From NCBI RefSeq assembly GCF_947501665.1, contig NZ_CANMWS010000005.1, positions 162,147 through 226,146 on the forward strand: a stretch of 64,000 nucleotides of DNA, read 5' to 3'. This DNA comes from an uncultured Shewanella sp. Lineage in GTDB: Bacteria > Pseudomonadota > Gammaproteobacteria > Enterobacterales > Shewanellaceae. The notes below the pieces were generated by a model. It was not told where the DNA came from and did no database searches. It saw nothing but the letters and a program-made list of their open reading frames with translations. Position numbers and translations under genes: made by a program. Below are positions 54,000 through 63,203 of this stretch, piece by piece. Position 1 is the first letter of the stretch. Every line of letters starts with the position of its first letter.

Positions 54000-55490
54000 A
54001 TGCCATTACTCGCCTTAGCGTTAGACAACACTATTCGGCCACGTTTCTTGCAAATTGCCATGGGGATTAAAAAAAGTATTCAATTTGGGCAACTTCAACC
54101 CGGCGAGCCGTTACCTTCAACTCGAACCCTCGCCAAACAAGTAGACTGTCATCGCCATACTGTTATGTCAGCCTATCAAGAACTTATCGCTCAAGGCTGG
54201 CTTTGTGCCACACAACGCCAAGCTTACACAGTGAACCAGCACTTACCCATAGATACGAGCCAACACTTAGTGCGAACGGAGGAGAAACCTACCTCAACAT
54301 TTCAATGGTCACTCAAGCCAGACCAGCTTGCCAATGCCAATTCCAATTCCAATTCACACACTCAGCCCCCCGCGCATACTTTTGAATTTAATTTTGCTGG
54401 TGGGCAGGCCGATCTCAGTCTATTTCCTTTCCAACATTTTAAAGCCTACCTCAATCACACATTAGTCAGGCCTGATTTAAGCGAGCTGCATTACGGTAAT
54501 TTAGCGGGCACCGCCCTATTCATAGAGCAAGTGAGTACCTATTTGCGAAAAACCCGCAACATACAGCACAAGGACATCATTGCCGTTAATGGCTCCCAAG
54601 AAGCATTATATTTATTATCGCAAGTATTATTATCCCCTGGGGATCATGTTGCCGTTGAATCATTAGGCTATCAGCCCGCTTGGCAAGCCTTTCGCGCAGC
54701 GGGCGCCCGTTTATTGCCTATCAAGCAACACAAGCAAGGAATTGATATTGAAGCCTTAACAGCACTTGCTGAGCATCAAAAACTGAAGCTGATTTATTTA
54801 ACCCCCTTACATCAATACCCGACGACAGTCACTTTACCTATTGCTGAACGCATGGCGATTTACCAGCTTGCCGCTCAACATAATATCGCCATCATTGAAG
54901 ATGATTACGATCATGAATTTCATTATGACAGCCAGCCATTAAGTCCAATGGCCAGTGACGATCCTCAAGGATTAGTGATTTATTTAGCCACCTTCTCTAA
55001 AATCATGTTTCCAGGCAATCGTTTAGGGATCATGGCCATCGATAAAGCCTTGACGCCAGCACTGCTGCATTATCGACAATTAATGAATCACAAGCCCAAT
55101 GCACTCATGCAACAAGCTGTCGCTAACTGGATGCAAACAGGTGACTTTGAACGCCACTTGCGTAAAATGACGAAAATATATCATCAACGCCGCGATCATG
55201 CGGTTAAGATCATCAATACCTACAATGAGCATCGACTTAAACCACTCACATTGACCATTCCAGCGGGCGGCATGGCCCTTTGGGTTGAAGTCGGCAATAT
55301 GGCAGCAACGCTTGAGACATTGTGCCATCAAAACGGTATTTATTTGTTATCGGAAAAACACTTTCAGCTCACACCAGACACTTCACCCAATAGCCATATT
55401 CGCATTGGCTTTGCGGGCATGAGTGAAGAAAAGTTACAACAGGGAATCGACAAGCTCCTCCATTTCATCGACTCACTGAACACCCCGTAA
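54000..55490 (+). CDS. MocR/GntR-family regulator with aminotransferase domain
   Basis: 496 aa. N-terminal GntR winged helix (residues 10-75: FGQLQPGEPLPSTRTLAKQVDCHRHTVMSAYQEL), a linker with Asn-Ser repeats (about 118-128), then a fold-type I aminotransferase-like domain with GSQEALYLLSQVLLSPGDHVAVE, EDDYDHEFHYD, and the PLP lysine in FSKIMFPGNRLG. PLP-responsive regulator (PdxR/GabR type). It is divergent from the GNAT-paiB pair, a pairing commonly found, so these are its likely targets. Confidence 0.92.
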   Translation: MPLLALALDNTIRPRFLQIAMGIKKSIQFGQLQPGEPLPSTRTLAKQVDCHRHTVMSAYQELIAQGWLCATQRQAYTVNQHLPIDTSQHLVRTEEKPTSTFQWSLKPDQLANANSNSNSHTQPPAHTFEFNFAGGQADLSLFPFQHFKAYLNHTLVRPDLSELHYGNLAGTALFIEQVSTYLRKTRNIQHKDIIAVNGSQEALYLLSQVLLSPGDHVAVESLGYQPAWQAFRAAGARLLPIKQHKQGIDIEALTALAEHQKLKLIYLTPLHQYPTTVTLPIAERMAIYQLAAQHNIAIIEDDYDHEFHYDSQPLSPMASDDPQGLVIYLATFSKIMFPGNRLGIMAIDKALTPALLHYRQLMNHKPNALMQQAVANWMQTGDFERHLRKMTKIYHQRRDHAVKIINTYNEHRLKPLTLTIPAGGMALWVEVGNMAATLETLCHQNGIYLLSEKHFQLTPDTSPNSHIRIGFAGMSEEKLQQGIDKLLHFIDSLNTP

Positions 55491-55512
55491 AGTCAAGCCC
55501 ATAAACTTACAC

Positions 55513-55855
55513 TATACCCGTGATACTTGAAAATGCAGGATTCAGCTGGAATGAAAAGCCTTTTAGACAAGGTCATTAATTGCACCTGCATGAATGACAT
55601 TTCCATCATCCTTGATGGTCAGCTGAACAGCGTGCCTAGTCATTCTAAGCTGATGTTCAGTAACGCTGTATAAAAGGCTTGCTTTTACATATAAAGAAGC
55701 CAGCCCTTTGGGAGTCTGTAAAAGCACCGACTTCTGCGTTGTATCATCTTAAAAGGCAATAAGCATTTTGGCCCCTTTTCTTGCAAAAGAGTACGCCTTG
55801 AATTAGGCACTTTTACAGGCTCTGAAAACAGGCATCTTCAAGTATCACGGGTATA
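55513..55855 (+). repeat. MITE-like inverted-repeat element, family 3
   Basis: 343 bp with 24-bp terminal inverted repeats starting TATACCCGTGATACTTGA at 55513 and its complement ending at 55855; one mismatch. No ORF inside. A solo end is at 22633-22656. It lies just after the MocR gene. Confidence 0.82.
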
Positions 55856-55860
55856 TATTC

Positions 55861-56055
55861 AATAGCAATACGGAATACCATTTCTCACACAGCATGGCTA
55901 TGAAACAAAGGTGCATTCATGACATAGTTCAATATCAAATTAATGCGTTTAGTCGGCATTATCGTGTTATTTCATTAAATATAGCTATAAATGTAGCCAT
56001 GGATAACCCGAAAAAGTGAACTTTGGTTATCGAGTATCTCGCTATGCCCATCATT
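55861..56055 (+). pseudogene. Decayed, internally deleted copy of the 59058 hydrolase 5' region
   Basis: Matches 58997-59310 in two blocks: AATAGCAATAC to TCAATATCA (upstream region and first codons of the hydrolase) and GGCATTATCGTGTTATTTC to CTCGCTATGCCCAT (codons about 52-84). About 128 bp between the blocks are deleted and several single-base changes destroy the frame. So the segment was once duplicated around the subtilase gene that now lies between the two copies. Confidence 0.85.
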
Positions 56056-56177
56056 AGCTCGACCTAAACGTAAAAAATAAATACCAATATAAGCAGGTAT
56101 ATTAACCACTCCCCCAGCATCTGTTCTCTATGCCTGCAATAGATACTAGAGGAGAAAGCATAAAATGAATACCGCAC

Positions 56178-58361
56178 CTACTCAATTAAAGGTGCACCTA
56201 CCAACGGCAATTGCTGATAATACAGCGCCTCTTCGACTCGCATTAACGCAGGTGCTTGTGTGCGAGTTGACGGCATCAAGCTGCAATAAATCACGCTTGA
56301 GTCGAGCGGATCGTTTTCGCATAAGTCGCCGTCATCTTGATGATTCCCCCCTCCACCATTGAGACTATCACTACCGCTATCGCCGTATAAGGTATCTGTA
56401 CCTGCACGACCTTCTAAGCCATCGTCACCACTGCCACCATATAATAAGTCATCCCCTTTATTGCCTTGCAATATATCATTGCCATCACCACCATAGAGCT
56501 TATCATCACCTTGTTTACCCATTAAAATGTCGGCACCCGCTTCACCATAGAGGTGATCGTTGCCTCTGTTGCCTTTGATCACATCGTCACCCTCGCCACC
56601 ATAAATGCAATCATGACCATTATTACCTGTGAGTATGTCATTGCCGCCATAACCTAACATCAAGTTGCTACCCGATGCGCCCACTAAATTATCATCGGCT
56701 GCCGTACCTTCGATAACATTATCGTAGTCGCTCATGGGTTTATCACAATACAAAGGCTCAAGCTCATCTAACGCGGTTAAGGCATTATCTAAGTTGATGG
56801 TCGATAAAGCTAAGCGAGGAATATAGTTACCCGTATTTAGATTGTAATAGCCTCTATGATGAGAGTGGGTCGAATAAATCTCGGTGCTGGATTGCTTTAA
56901 GGCTTGATGAATTTGCTCAATACTGGCATCTGGTGAGTGTTGCTTTAAAATCAACCAGGCACCAGCAAGTAAGGGGGATGCGGCCGAGGTGCCAGAAAAA
57001 CCTTGATAGACTCTGTCATAATAATGGGGGTTCGAGGTCATCGAATTGGTCGGCACGACAAAGTCTAGACTAGCGGCAATGTTGGCAAAATCAGACACGC
57101 TACCATCACTACCCGCCGATGCAACAGAGATCACATTCGATACACAAGCTGGGTAAATAAGGCGGCCATTAACACCATCATTACCGCTTGCCGCGATCAC
57201 CGCAATGCCGACATCACGTAAATTTTGCACTACCGTATACACACTAGCCGCGCTTGGGTGCGCATCACAACTGCCATCCTCGGCATAGTAACTGGCATCG
57301 AGTAATATTCCAAAGCTCATATTCACAGCGGCAATATTGTGTTCAAAACGATACGTATCGTAGATATCGTCTAATCGGTTCGTTGATAAGCTATCGATAC
57401 CTAAAATATCAGCATCCTTAGCGATACCAGAAAAATCCACCACATCGTCATCATTGACATCGGCTCCACGTCCTGCTGCAACACCCGCCACTTGGGTACC
57501 ATGAGAACACAGGTTATCATTAACTGCACAGGTATCATTGTTATTTTTTACGACTTGCTTACCTGCAAAAAAAGGGTGCAACGCATCCAGTGGCTTATCG
57601 ATAATAGCTACCATATAGCCGTCCCCAGTATAACCACGATCCCAAGCTTTATCGACGCGAACGCTTAAACCATTTTTACATAAGGTTGATTTTGAATTGC
57701 CGTAACCATAGCAACTGGTTTCCACTTTGGGGTTTATAGGATCGACAACATTAACAATACGATGGGTTGTCATGCTATTCCCTGCGATATCGTTAGTATC
57801 ATAGAAAACTTCATAGGTGCCTGCAATATGCGTATTGACTCGAGAGGCATCGATACTGACACTACTGCCATCATCGGTCGTCACACCAGGATCGACATAA
57901 TCGTTACCTAATAAGACCTCTGTCGTTTTCCCTCCAACTAAGGTGATCAAAGGCGGCTGAGCATCATACACTACATCATGGGGAATACCATAAGACTCAT
58001 CACCATCTGGCAGTACCGTATATAACCACATGGCAATGGTACCTTCGCGTAAGAACATGATCTTAAAAGACCAACTACCGTCAGGTTCTACCACTACGGT
58101 ATAATCATTAATGGGCACCCTATTACTCATATCATCGATAAAGACTTGTGACCAATAATCACCAAACTCTACCTCAACCTGAGTATTTTCAGGCACACTA
58201 CCACTGATAGTAATAATATTATTTGATGATACCTCGCCAAAAGGCGGAGATACCACAACAGGTTCCCCTATATTCGTATCATTATTAGCAAAGGCTGCAA
58301 CAATAAAAAACAAATGAAAAATAAAAAACAGATAAAGCAACGCATTTTTATATTTAAACAT
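56178..58361 (-). CDS. Secreted S8 subtilase with Ig-like and RTX domains
   Basis: 727 aa from the ATG at 58359-58361 (AAGGAG upstream; an earlier in-frame ATG lacks a site). Order: Sec signal (ALLYLFFIFHLFFIVAAFA), an Ig-like domain, a DUF5011-type domain (ITLVGGKTTEVLLGNDYVDPG), the subtilase with Asp255 (VAIIDKP), His287 (SHGTQVAGVAAG), oxyanion Asn in AASGND and Ser459 (GFSGTSAASP), then about eleven Ca2+-binding nonapeptides (GGxGxDxLx type) and a short tail. The Asp motif is IIDKP rather than the usual IDTG. Eight or more Cys. Extracellular protease by inference. Confidence 0.9.
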   Translation of the reverse strand: MFKYKNALLYLFFIFHLFFIVAAFANNDTNIGEPVVVSPPFGEVSSNNIITISGSVPENTQVEVEFGDYWSQVFIDDMSNRVPINDYTVVVEPDGSWSFKIMFLREGTIAMWLYTVLPDGDESYGIPHDVVYDAQPPLITLVGGKTTEVLLGNDYVDPGVTTDDGSSVSIDASRVNTHIAGTYEVFYDTNDIAGNSMTTHRIVNVVDPINPKVETSCYGYGNSKSTLCKNGLSVRVDKAWDRGYTGDGYMVAIIDKPLDALHPFFAGKQVVKNNNDTCAVNDNLCSHGTQVAGVAAGRGADVNDDDVVDFSGIAKDADILGIDSLSTNRLDDIYDTYRFEHNIAAVNMSFGILLDASYYAEDGSCDAHPSAASVYTVVQNLRDVGIAVIAASGNDGVNGRLIYPACVSNVISVASAGSDGSVSDFANIAASLDFVVPTNSMTSNPHYYDRVYQGFSGTSAASPLLAGAWLILKQHSPDASIEQIHQALKQSSTEIYSTHSHHRGYYNLNTGNYIPRLALSTINLDNALTALDELEPLYCDKPMSDYDNVIEGTAADDNLVGASGSNLMLGYGGNDILTGNNGHDCIYGGEGDDVIKGNRGNDHLYGEAGADILMGKQGDDKLYGGDGNDILQGNKGDDLLYGGSGDDGLEGRAGTDTLYGDSGSDSLNGGGGNHQDDGDLCENDPLDSSVIYCSLMPSTRTQAPALMRVEEALYYQQLPLVGAPLIE

Positions 58362-58605
58362 GACATAACTCCTTGTCAACAACAATTTAAATTAATACTT
58401 TGAAATAAAAATGAAGTAATACTTATCTTTATTTCCACTGCTTTTAAATATGACTCAGATAACTAAAGTAAAGTAGATTAACCTGTTAAAGTAAAGCAAA
58501 CATTACATCTTTAACTGTATATTTATAAAACATTAAATTTAATAAATAAGTAATGTTCGTCATTCTGTTTCATTTCCGTACAATAATTAAAAACAGGAAT
58601 AGCAC

Positions 58606-58985
58606 ATGACCCAGTCTTTTGATTTCGAACAAGCCTTAAAAGCATTACAAGCAAGTAAAATCTAACGGGTAAAGATGATATTCTTAGTTCGTTAATCACA
58701 CAACTGACCGAAGCGGCACTTAATGCTGTAATCGAACAACATCTAGAACAAGAGACAGACAATCCACCTTTGAACCTCAGCTTATTAAAAAACACCCAGC
58801 CACTTAAATCGATGAAATATACAGGAACACCCCATGTTTTACATGGGAGTGAGCGACCGTGATATTCATCAGCATGTTGAAGACATATACAGTATCACGG
58901 CCTCAGTAGAAAGGATTAACAGTGCCACCAATAAACGGCTTCTCGAGCTTAAGGCTTGGCAACAAAGACCATTAGACTGTCATCA
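58606..58985 (+). pseudogene. IS256 (mutator)-family transposase remnant
   Basis: Begins MTQSFDFEQALKALQASKI, stops, resumes one frame over with LTGKDDILSSLITQLTEAAL, then after a deletion continues FYMGVSDRDIHQHVEDIY and RLLELKAWQQRPLD. These are N-terminal and middle blocks of IS256-type transposases; the catalytic DDE part is missing. It ends at the start of the segment shared with 55861-56055. Confidence 0.8.
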
Positions 58986-59057
58986 TTGTTCTATAATCAA
59001 TAGCAATACACAATGCTGTTTTCTCACTCAGCATGGCTATGAAATAAAGGTGCACTC

Positions 59058-59915
59058 ATGGACACAGTTCAATCTCATTATTTTAAGACCAGTGATGGCG
59101 TCACATTGCACTATTTAGAAGCAAAACGCTCAGAAACAGACCCAGGTGAAACCTTATTATTACTTCCGGGTGGAGGGCTTTCAGCCGATATTTTTCAACA
59201 GCAAATCACTGTTTTTAGCCAGCATTATCGCGTCATTTCGTTAGATAAGCGTGGCCATGGGCAATCAGAAAAAGTGGACTTTGGCTATCGAGTATCTCGC
59301 TATGCCCATGATTTACATGATCTACTTACAGCCTTATCATTATCAAATGTAACCATAGTCGCTCATTCAATGGGCGCCGCGATGGTCTACGATTACATTG
59401 ACTTATTCGGCCATCAATCGATTAAAAAGCTTATTATTGTGGATGAGCCTGCGGCATTACTCGTTAATCCCGCTTGGTCTGATAATGAGAAACAGCAATA
59501 TGGCACCATTTATCAAGCAGCAGAACTCCATGGACTCACCAATGGTTTTCTTGAAGACAATACCAATGCACTCAAACAAAATATTGTTAATGCCATGACC
59601 ACACCCCATGCCACAAGCGCACAAAAAAACTTTATTCTAGGTTGTATGGCAATACCGGGCAGCGCTGCTAGCCAACTCTATTTAAACAACATATGCCAAG
59701 ATTTCCGCGATGTACTTAAAAAGCTGACTCTACCTGTGCTTTTTATCACAGGCAGAGCCAGTCTTCATCCTTGGCAGTCTCACCAATGGATGCACGAACA
59801 AGTCCCCAATTCAGAACTCTTTATATTTGAAGAACAACAAGGAGGTAATCACTTTATGATGGTGGAAAACCCCGAACAGTTTAATCAAGTGGTGCTCGAT
59901 TTTATTAATAAATAA
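59058..59915 (+). CDS. Alpha/beta hydrolase
   Basis: 285 aa, no signal. LLLLPGGGLSADIFQQQ (oxyanion), DKRGHGQSEKVDFGYRVSRYAHDL, nucleophile elbow VAHSMGAAM with Ser104, LPVLFITGRASLHPW before the acid, and QGGNHFMMVENPEQF with the catalytic His. Typical single-domain serine hydrolase of the AB_hydrolase_1 group (esterase/lactonase-like). A damaged copy of its 5' part lies at 55861-56055, beyond the subtilase. Substrate unknown. Confidence 0.88.
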   Translation: MDTVQSHYFKTSDGVTLHYLEAKRSETDPGETLLLLPGGGLSADIFQQQITVFSQHYRVISLDKRGHGQSEKVDFGYRVSRYAHDLHDLLTALSLSNVTIVAHSMGAAMVYDYIDLFGHQSIKKLIIVDEPAALLVNPAWSDNEKQQYGTIYQAAELHGLTNGFLEDNTNALKQNIVNAMTTPHATSAQKNFILGCMAIPGSAASQLYLNNICQDFRDVLKKLTLPVLFITGRASLHPWQSHQWMHEQVPNSELFIFEEQQGGNHFMMVENPEQFNQVVLDFINK

Positions 59916-59974
59916 AAAATAAATCATCAATCACTATAGAGCCCATGTTGTTCCTAAACTTCAATAATCAATAT

Positions 59975-61048
59975 TTACATTTGATCTATTTCTTGTTGTA
60001 GCTGTTTTGCCATACTGGGCTCAAACACCACCACTTTTGTATACTCACCTTTCTGTTTAAAAACATCTTTATCACAAGTAAATAAAGCCGAATCAGGTAA
60101 AGTATGAACATACTCATTCAATTCCTCATTGAAACGAGCTGTATGCCCAATCGTACTCCCAGCATAAAATACAGCAATTTTAGCCTTAGGGTCTTGTTTC
60201 AATAACGCTAAATAATCAGTTCGAATACTTCTCTGTGTCGGTCTACACATCGCGTATTCATTCATACCACTATGAATACCAGATACATCCTCATTATAAA
60301 AATCATTTTTGAGCGCATAGTTGTGGCAAACCGTCTTACTTTGTTCTGGATTAATAATGGTGATATGACCCTTTAAGTTAGAATGATATTTGAATAGGCC
60401 TTCTTCTGCTTCAATAAAACGACTCTCTGTTTGTGAATTACGCTCGACTGTAGGTAAAACCAACGACGGTAGTTTCTGCTTTACCAAGGTGCTTTCAGTC
60501 AGCCTTGATTGAGACTCAACAAGTTGACTATTATGATTTTGCTTCACTGAACTCTGCGTAACCAATGAAGAAGTCGTCTGTAAAAGAGGCGCCGTAGACT
60601 TAATTGCACGATGTGATGCCAAACTAATAACAGGCGAGGAGCTATTAAAAATTTCAAATGCTTTTTTAATATCTTTACCCATTAATATACCAGTATGCCC
60701 ATCTGATCTAGCTTCTCTTTGATTTATCTGTTCAAACAACCTATCAACTTGTGGTTTTTTCTCACTAGATGATTCACACAAATGTAAAAGTGCTGCTTTA
60801 AATTCTGTACGACCTTTATCATAACTGGCTTGTCTCTGTTCAAAAGTTTGTTTGCTACTCCATTCTTTTTTATTGCCAGTGTTGATATCAGTATTTTCCA
60901 CCTTTGCCTTACTATAGAGCACAATATTTTTTGAAAATGGTTTATAAGAATCCCTCCCTCGAATTTCATGCTCTGTCGGTATTAGGTTCTTCAACGACAT
61001 CAAATTATTAAAATTAAATGTACTAGGAGTAATGGAACGATCTGGCAT
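59975..61048 (-). CDS. Effector-like protein with Cys-His / His core (paralogue 2)
   Basis: 357 aa, no signal peptide. It is a paralogue of 61195: shared N-terminus (ITPSTFNFNNL, EIRGRDSYKPFSKNIVLYSK, SYDKGRTEFKAALLHLCESS, DGHTGILMG-DI), a variable Ser/Thr/Gln-rich middle (about 135-210), and a conserved C-domain with VCHNYALKNDF (Cys241-His242) and GSTIGHTARFNEELNEYVHTLP (His302). Cys followed by a distant His suggests a papain-like or transglutaminase-like hydrolase fold. Ser/Thr-rich N-terminal parts and an adjacent CesT-type chaperone suggest a type III effector. ATG follows GAGGTAGTAT. Confidence 0.6.
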   Translation of the reverse strand: MPDRSITPSTFNFNNLMSLKNLIPTEHEIRGRDSYKPFSKNIVLYSKAKVENTDINTGNKKEWSSKQTFEQRQASYDKGRTEFKAALLHLCESSSEKKPQVDRLFEQINQREARSDGHTGILMGKDIKKAFEIFNSSSPVISLASHRAIKSTAPLLQTTSSLVTQSSVKQNHNSQLVESQSRLTESTLVKQKLPSLVLPTVERNSQTESRFIEAEEGLFKYHSNLKGHITIINPEQSKTVCHNYALKNDFYNEDVSGIHSGMNEYAMCRPTQRSIRTDYLALLKQDPKAKIAVFYAGSTIGHTARFNEELNEYVHTLPDSALFTCDKDVFKQKGEYTKVVVFEPSMAKQLQQEIDQM

Positions 61049-61194
61049 ATACTACCTCAAAAATTAAAACAATTAACATAAAGGGCTTCTCTTTAACTAA
61101 AAGAGGGTTAAAAATTAAAAAAAGTGACCCGTTTCTAGCGCTAAAACCAATATTTTGTAGAGATTATTAACACGACAGTTTTAACTTTATAAAA

Positions 61195-62568
61195 TTAGAA
61201 GTAAGCCGAATTTTCCTGCATGAATTTATTAACATCAAAGTTAATATTTTGCTTGCTAATTTGTTCTGTTAGATACTGTACTTTATTTTTACCTGCTTTA
61301 TTTTCAAACTCTATCTCTTGATATAATTGAAATATTTTTTGCCCATCAGTATCTAAGCCAAATTCCGAAGTGGCCTCTTCCAATGACATTGTTAAACACA
61401 TATCATCAACCCCTAAATGATCTAACTTCAACTTTAGTAATTCACCCACTTGACTGTCTTTCAACTGTAAACTCTGCACCCTCTTTTGTTCTTGTAAATC
61501 GAGTTCTCTTATTTCATGTTCAAATTGAGACTTCATATCTGGTGTCAATACTTCAAGTTTAGAGTACCCCCCACTGCGCTTAAATTGCTCAATTGGACAG
61601 GTAAATAACGCTTCACCTGGTAAGGTATGTACAAACTCTTTCAAATCCTTATCAAAACGTGCAGTATGACCAACCGTTCCTCCTTGATAAAAAACAGCCA
61701 CTCTTGCCTCCGGATCCCGTTTTAATAGCTCAAGATAATCTCGATGAAGCGACCCCTCTCCTGGCACATGTGAATTCACTTCATTTATTTCATCATTTCT
61801 AAACTCATTATGTAACGCATAGTTATGACACACCCCTTTACCCAAATCTGGATTAACAATCTTAATATCACAGCGTTTCAAATTTGGTACATGTGATTCC
61901 AATATTTTTTTCGCTTTTTGGCAATCTAACGCTCTTTCACCTGATAGCTCTTCTTGTGATAAAACATGAGAGCTTAGCGTTGAGGATGACTCTACCTGAG
62001 TTGATAGTTTTATTTGTGAGTGTACTACAGGTGAACTCAACGGACTCGATAAGGGCTGAGTTTCCTGTTTTTTCGTTAAATTAACTGGAGAAAGTTGACT
62101 ATGACTCATTTGTAAAAGTGATTGCTTGGGTACTTTTACTTTTCTTGGGAATGGCTCACTCAAGTACTCATATGCTTTTATAATATCACTGCCTTTTAAG
62201 ACTCCTGTATGGCCATCCCCTCTTGTTCTATGAGCAATATCATTAAAAAGTGACTCTATTTGTGACTCTTTCCCTTTAAACTTTGAGGATTCACACAGAT
62301 GTAAAAGTGCCGCTTTCAATTCAGTCCTGCCTTTATCATAACTGGCTTGTCTATCTGAAAAACTTGTTGAACCCCAAGATTGACTCGTTGTATGTTCACT
62401 CGTAATACTGCTATCTTTTACTTTTTCTTTACTATAAAGCACTATATCTTTCGAAAAAGGAACATGAGAACCACGCCCTCGAACCTCGTGAGCTTCTGGG
62501 ATGTTATTTTTTAATGATGTTAAATTATTAAAATTAAATGTACTGGGAGTAATTGTACTACTTGGCAT
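61195..62568 (-). CDS. Effector-like protein with Cys-His / His core (paralogue 1)
   Basis: 457 aa, 100 longer than its paralogue because of a helical C-terminal extension (about 355-457, QEQKRVQSLQLKDSQVGELL then Glu/Leu-rich). Same N-terminal conserved region, Ser/Gln/Pro-rich middle (150-210) and C-domain with VCHNYALHNEF (Cys247-His248) and GTVGHTARFDKDLKEFVHTLP (His301). The middle is probably a disordered linker or chaperone-binding zone. ATG follows GAGGTGAATT. It lies between the chaperone gene and paralogue 2 on the same strand. No family name can be given. Confidence 0.6.
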   Translation of the reverse strand: MPSSTITPSTFNFNNLTSLKNNIPEAHEVRGRGSHVPFSKDIVLYSKEKVKDSSITSEHTTSQSWGSTSFSDRQASYDKGRTELKAALLHLCESSKFKGKESQIESLFNDIAHRTRGDGHTGVLKGSDIIKAYEYLSEPFPRKVKVPKQSLLQMSHSQLSPVNLTKKQETQPLSSPLSSPVVHSQIKLSTQVESSSTLSSHVLSQEELSGERALDCQKAKKILESHVPNLKRCDIKIVNPDLGKGVCHNYALHNEFRNDEINEVNSHVPGEGSLHRDYLELLKRDPEARVAVFYQGGTVGHTARFDKDLKEFVHTLPGEALFTCPIEQFKRSGGYSKLEVLTPDMKSQFEHEIRELDLQEQKRVQSLQLKDSQVGELLKLKLDHLGVDDMCLTMSLEEATSEFGLDTDGQKIFQLYQEIEFENKAGKNKVQYLTEQISKQNINFDVNKFMQENSAYF

Positions 62569-62720
62569 AATTCACCTCAAAATAAACTATCCACATAAAG
62601 GAAACCTCTTAAGATTTAAATATTAAAAAACAAAAATAGCGGAAAAAACAATATTTAAAATAATGTAAGCTATATTAAGAACTAACAAAAACAACAGAAA
62701 TAAGATTGAAATAGTAGAAA

Positions 62721-63203
62721 CTATATTAATAACTGTGATGAGAAACGATTATAATTACTAACTGACTTAACCGATTTTTTTTGATTAAAGAAACTTTCAT
62801 CATGAATAATCGCTTGCCAGATATCAGCACGTTCAATAAAGTTCGTCAATACATCAATCATAATAGGGAGAGAAAGATCCTGAATAAACAATTGAAATAG
62901 TTGAACTATACTCCCATCAGTTTTATTCAATGCCATTTGTATACCACCCGATTCAGGCCAACATAAATTATACTCAAGCAATAAATCATGTAATTTATTC
63001 ACCTCAGACAATGTCGGAATTCCAATGTTATATTGTAAAGTCAATTTATGCTGGTTAGAGATATAAAAGAGTTCAACAAGTTTATTATCCTCAAATTGAA
63101 TGCTCCAGCTATCTTCATCATGTTTATTAATCGAGTCTATTGCCATCATGGCACCTAACTCAGTTAAAATAATATCCACTTTCTGAGAGTCTGACATATT
63201 CAC
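62721..63203 (-). CDS. CesT/Tir-type type III secretion chaperone
   Basis: 160 aa, small and acidic. Pattern fits the CesT class I chaperone fold: a first helix (VDIILTELGAMMAID), beta strands with SWSIQFEDNKLVELFYI and KLTLQYNIGI, then VNKLHDLLLEYNLCWPESGGIQMALNKTDGSIVQLFQLFIQDL and a final helix with VLTNFIERADIW. These proteins bind the N-terminal region of an effector and guide it to the secretion system. ATG follows AAGAGGTGAAT. It is first in the run, before both effector-like genes. No secretion apparatus gene is in the window. Confidence 0.7.
   Translation of the reverse strand: MNMSDSQKVDIILTELGAMMAIDSINKHDEDSWSIQFEDNKLVELFYISNQHKLTLQYNIGIPTLSEVNKLHDLLLEYNLCWPESGGIQMALNKTDGSIVQLFQLFIQDLSLPIMIDVLTNFIERADIWQAIIHDESFFNQKKSVKSVSNYNRFSSQLLI

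Noticed and set aside
58834..59118. A 94-codon ORF leading into the hydrolase
   Set aside because: Its first half is the IS256 remnant and its second half is an out-of-frame reading of the hydrolase 5' end.
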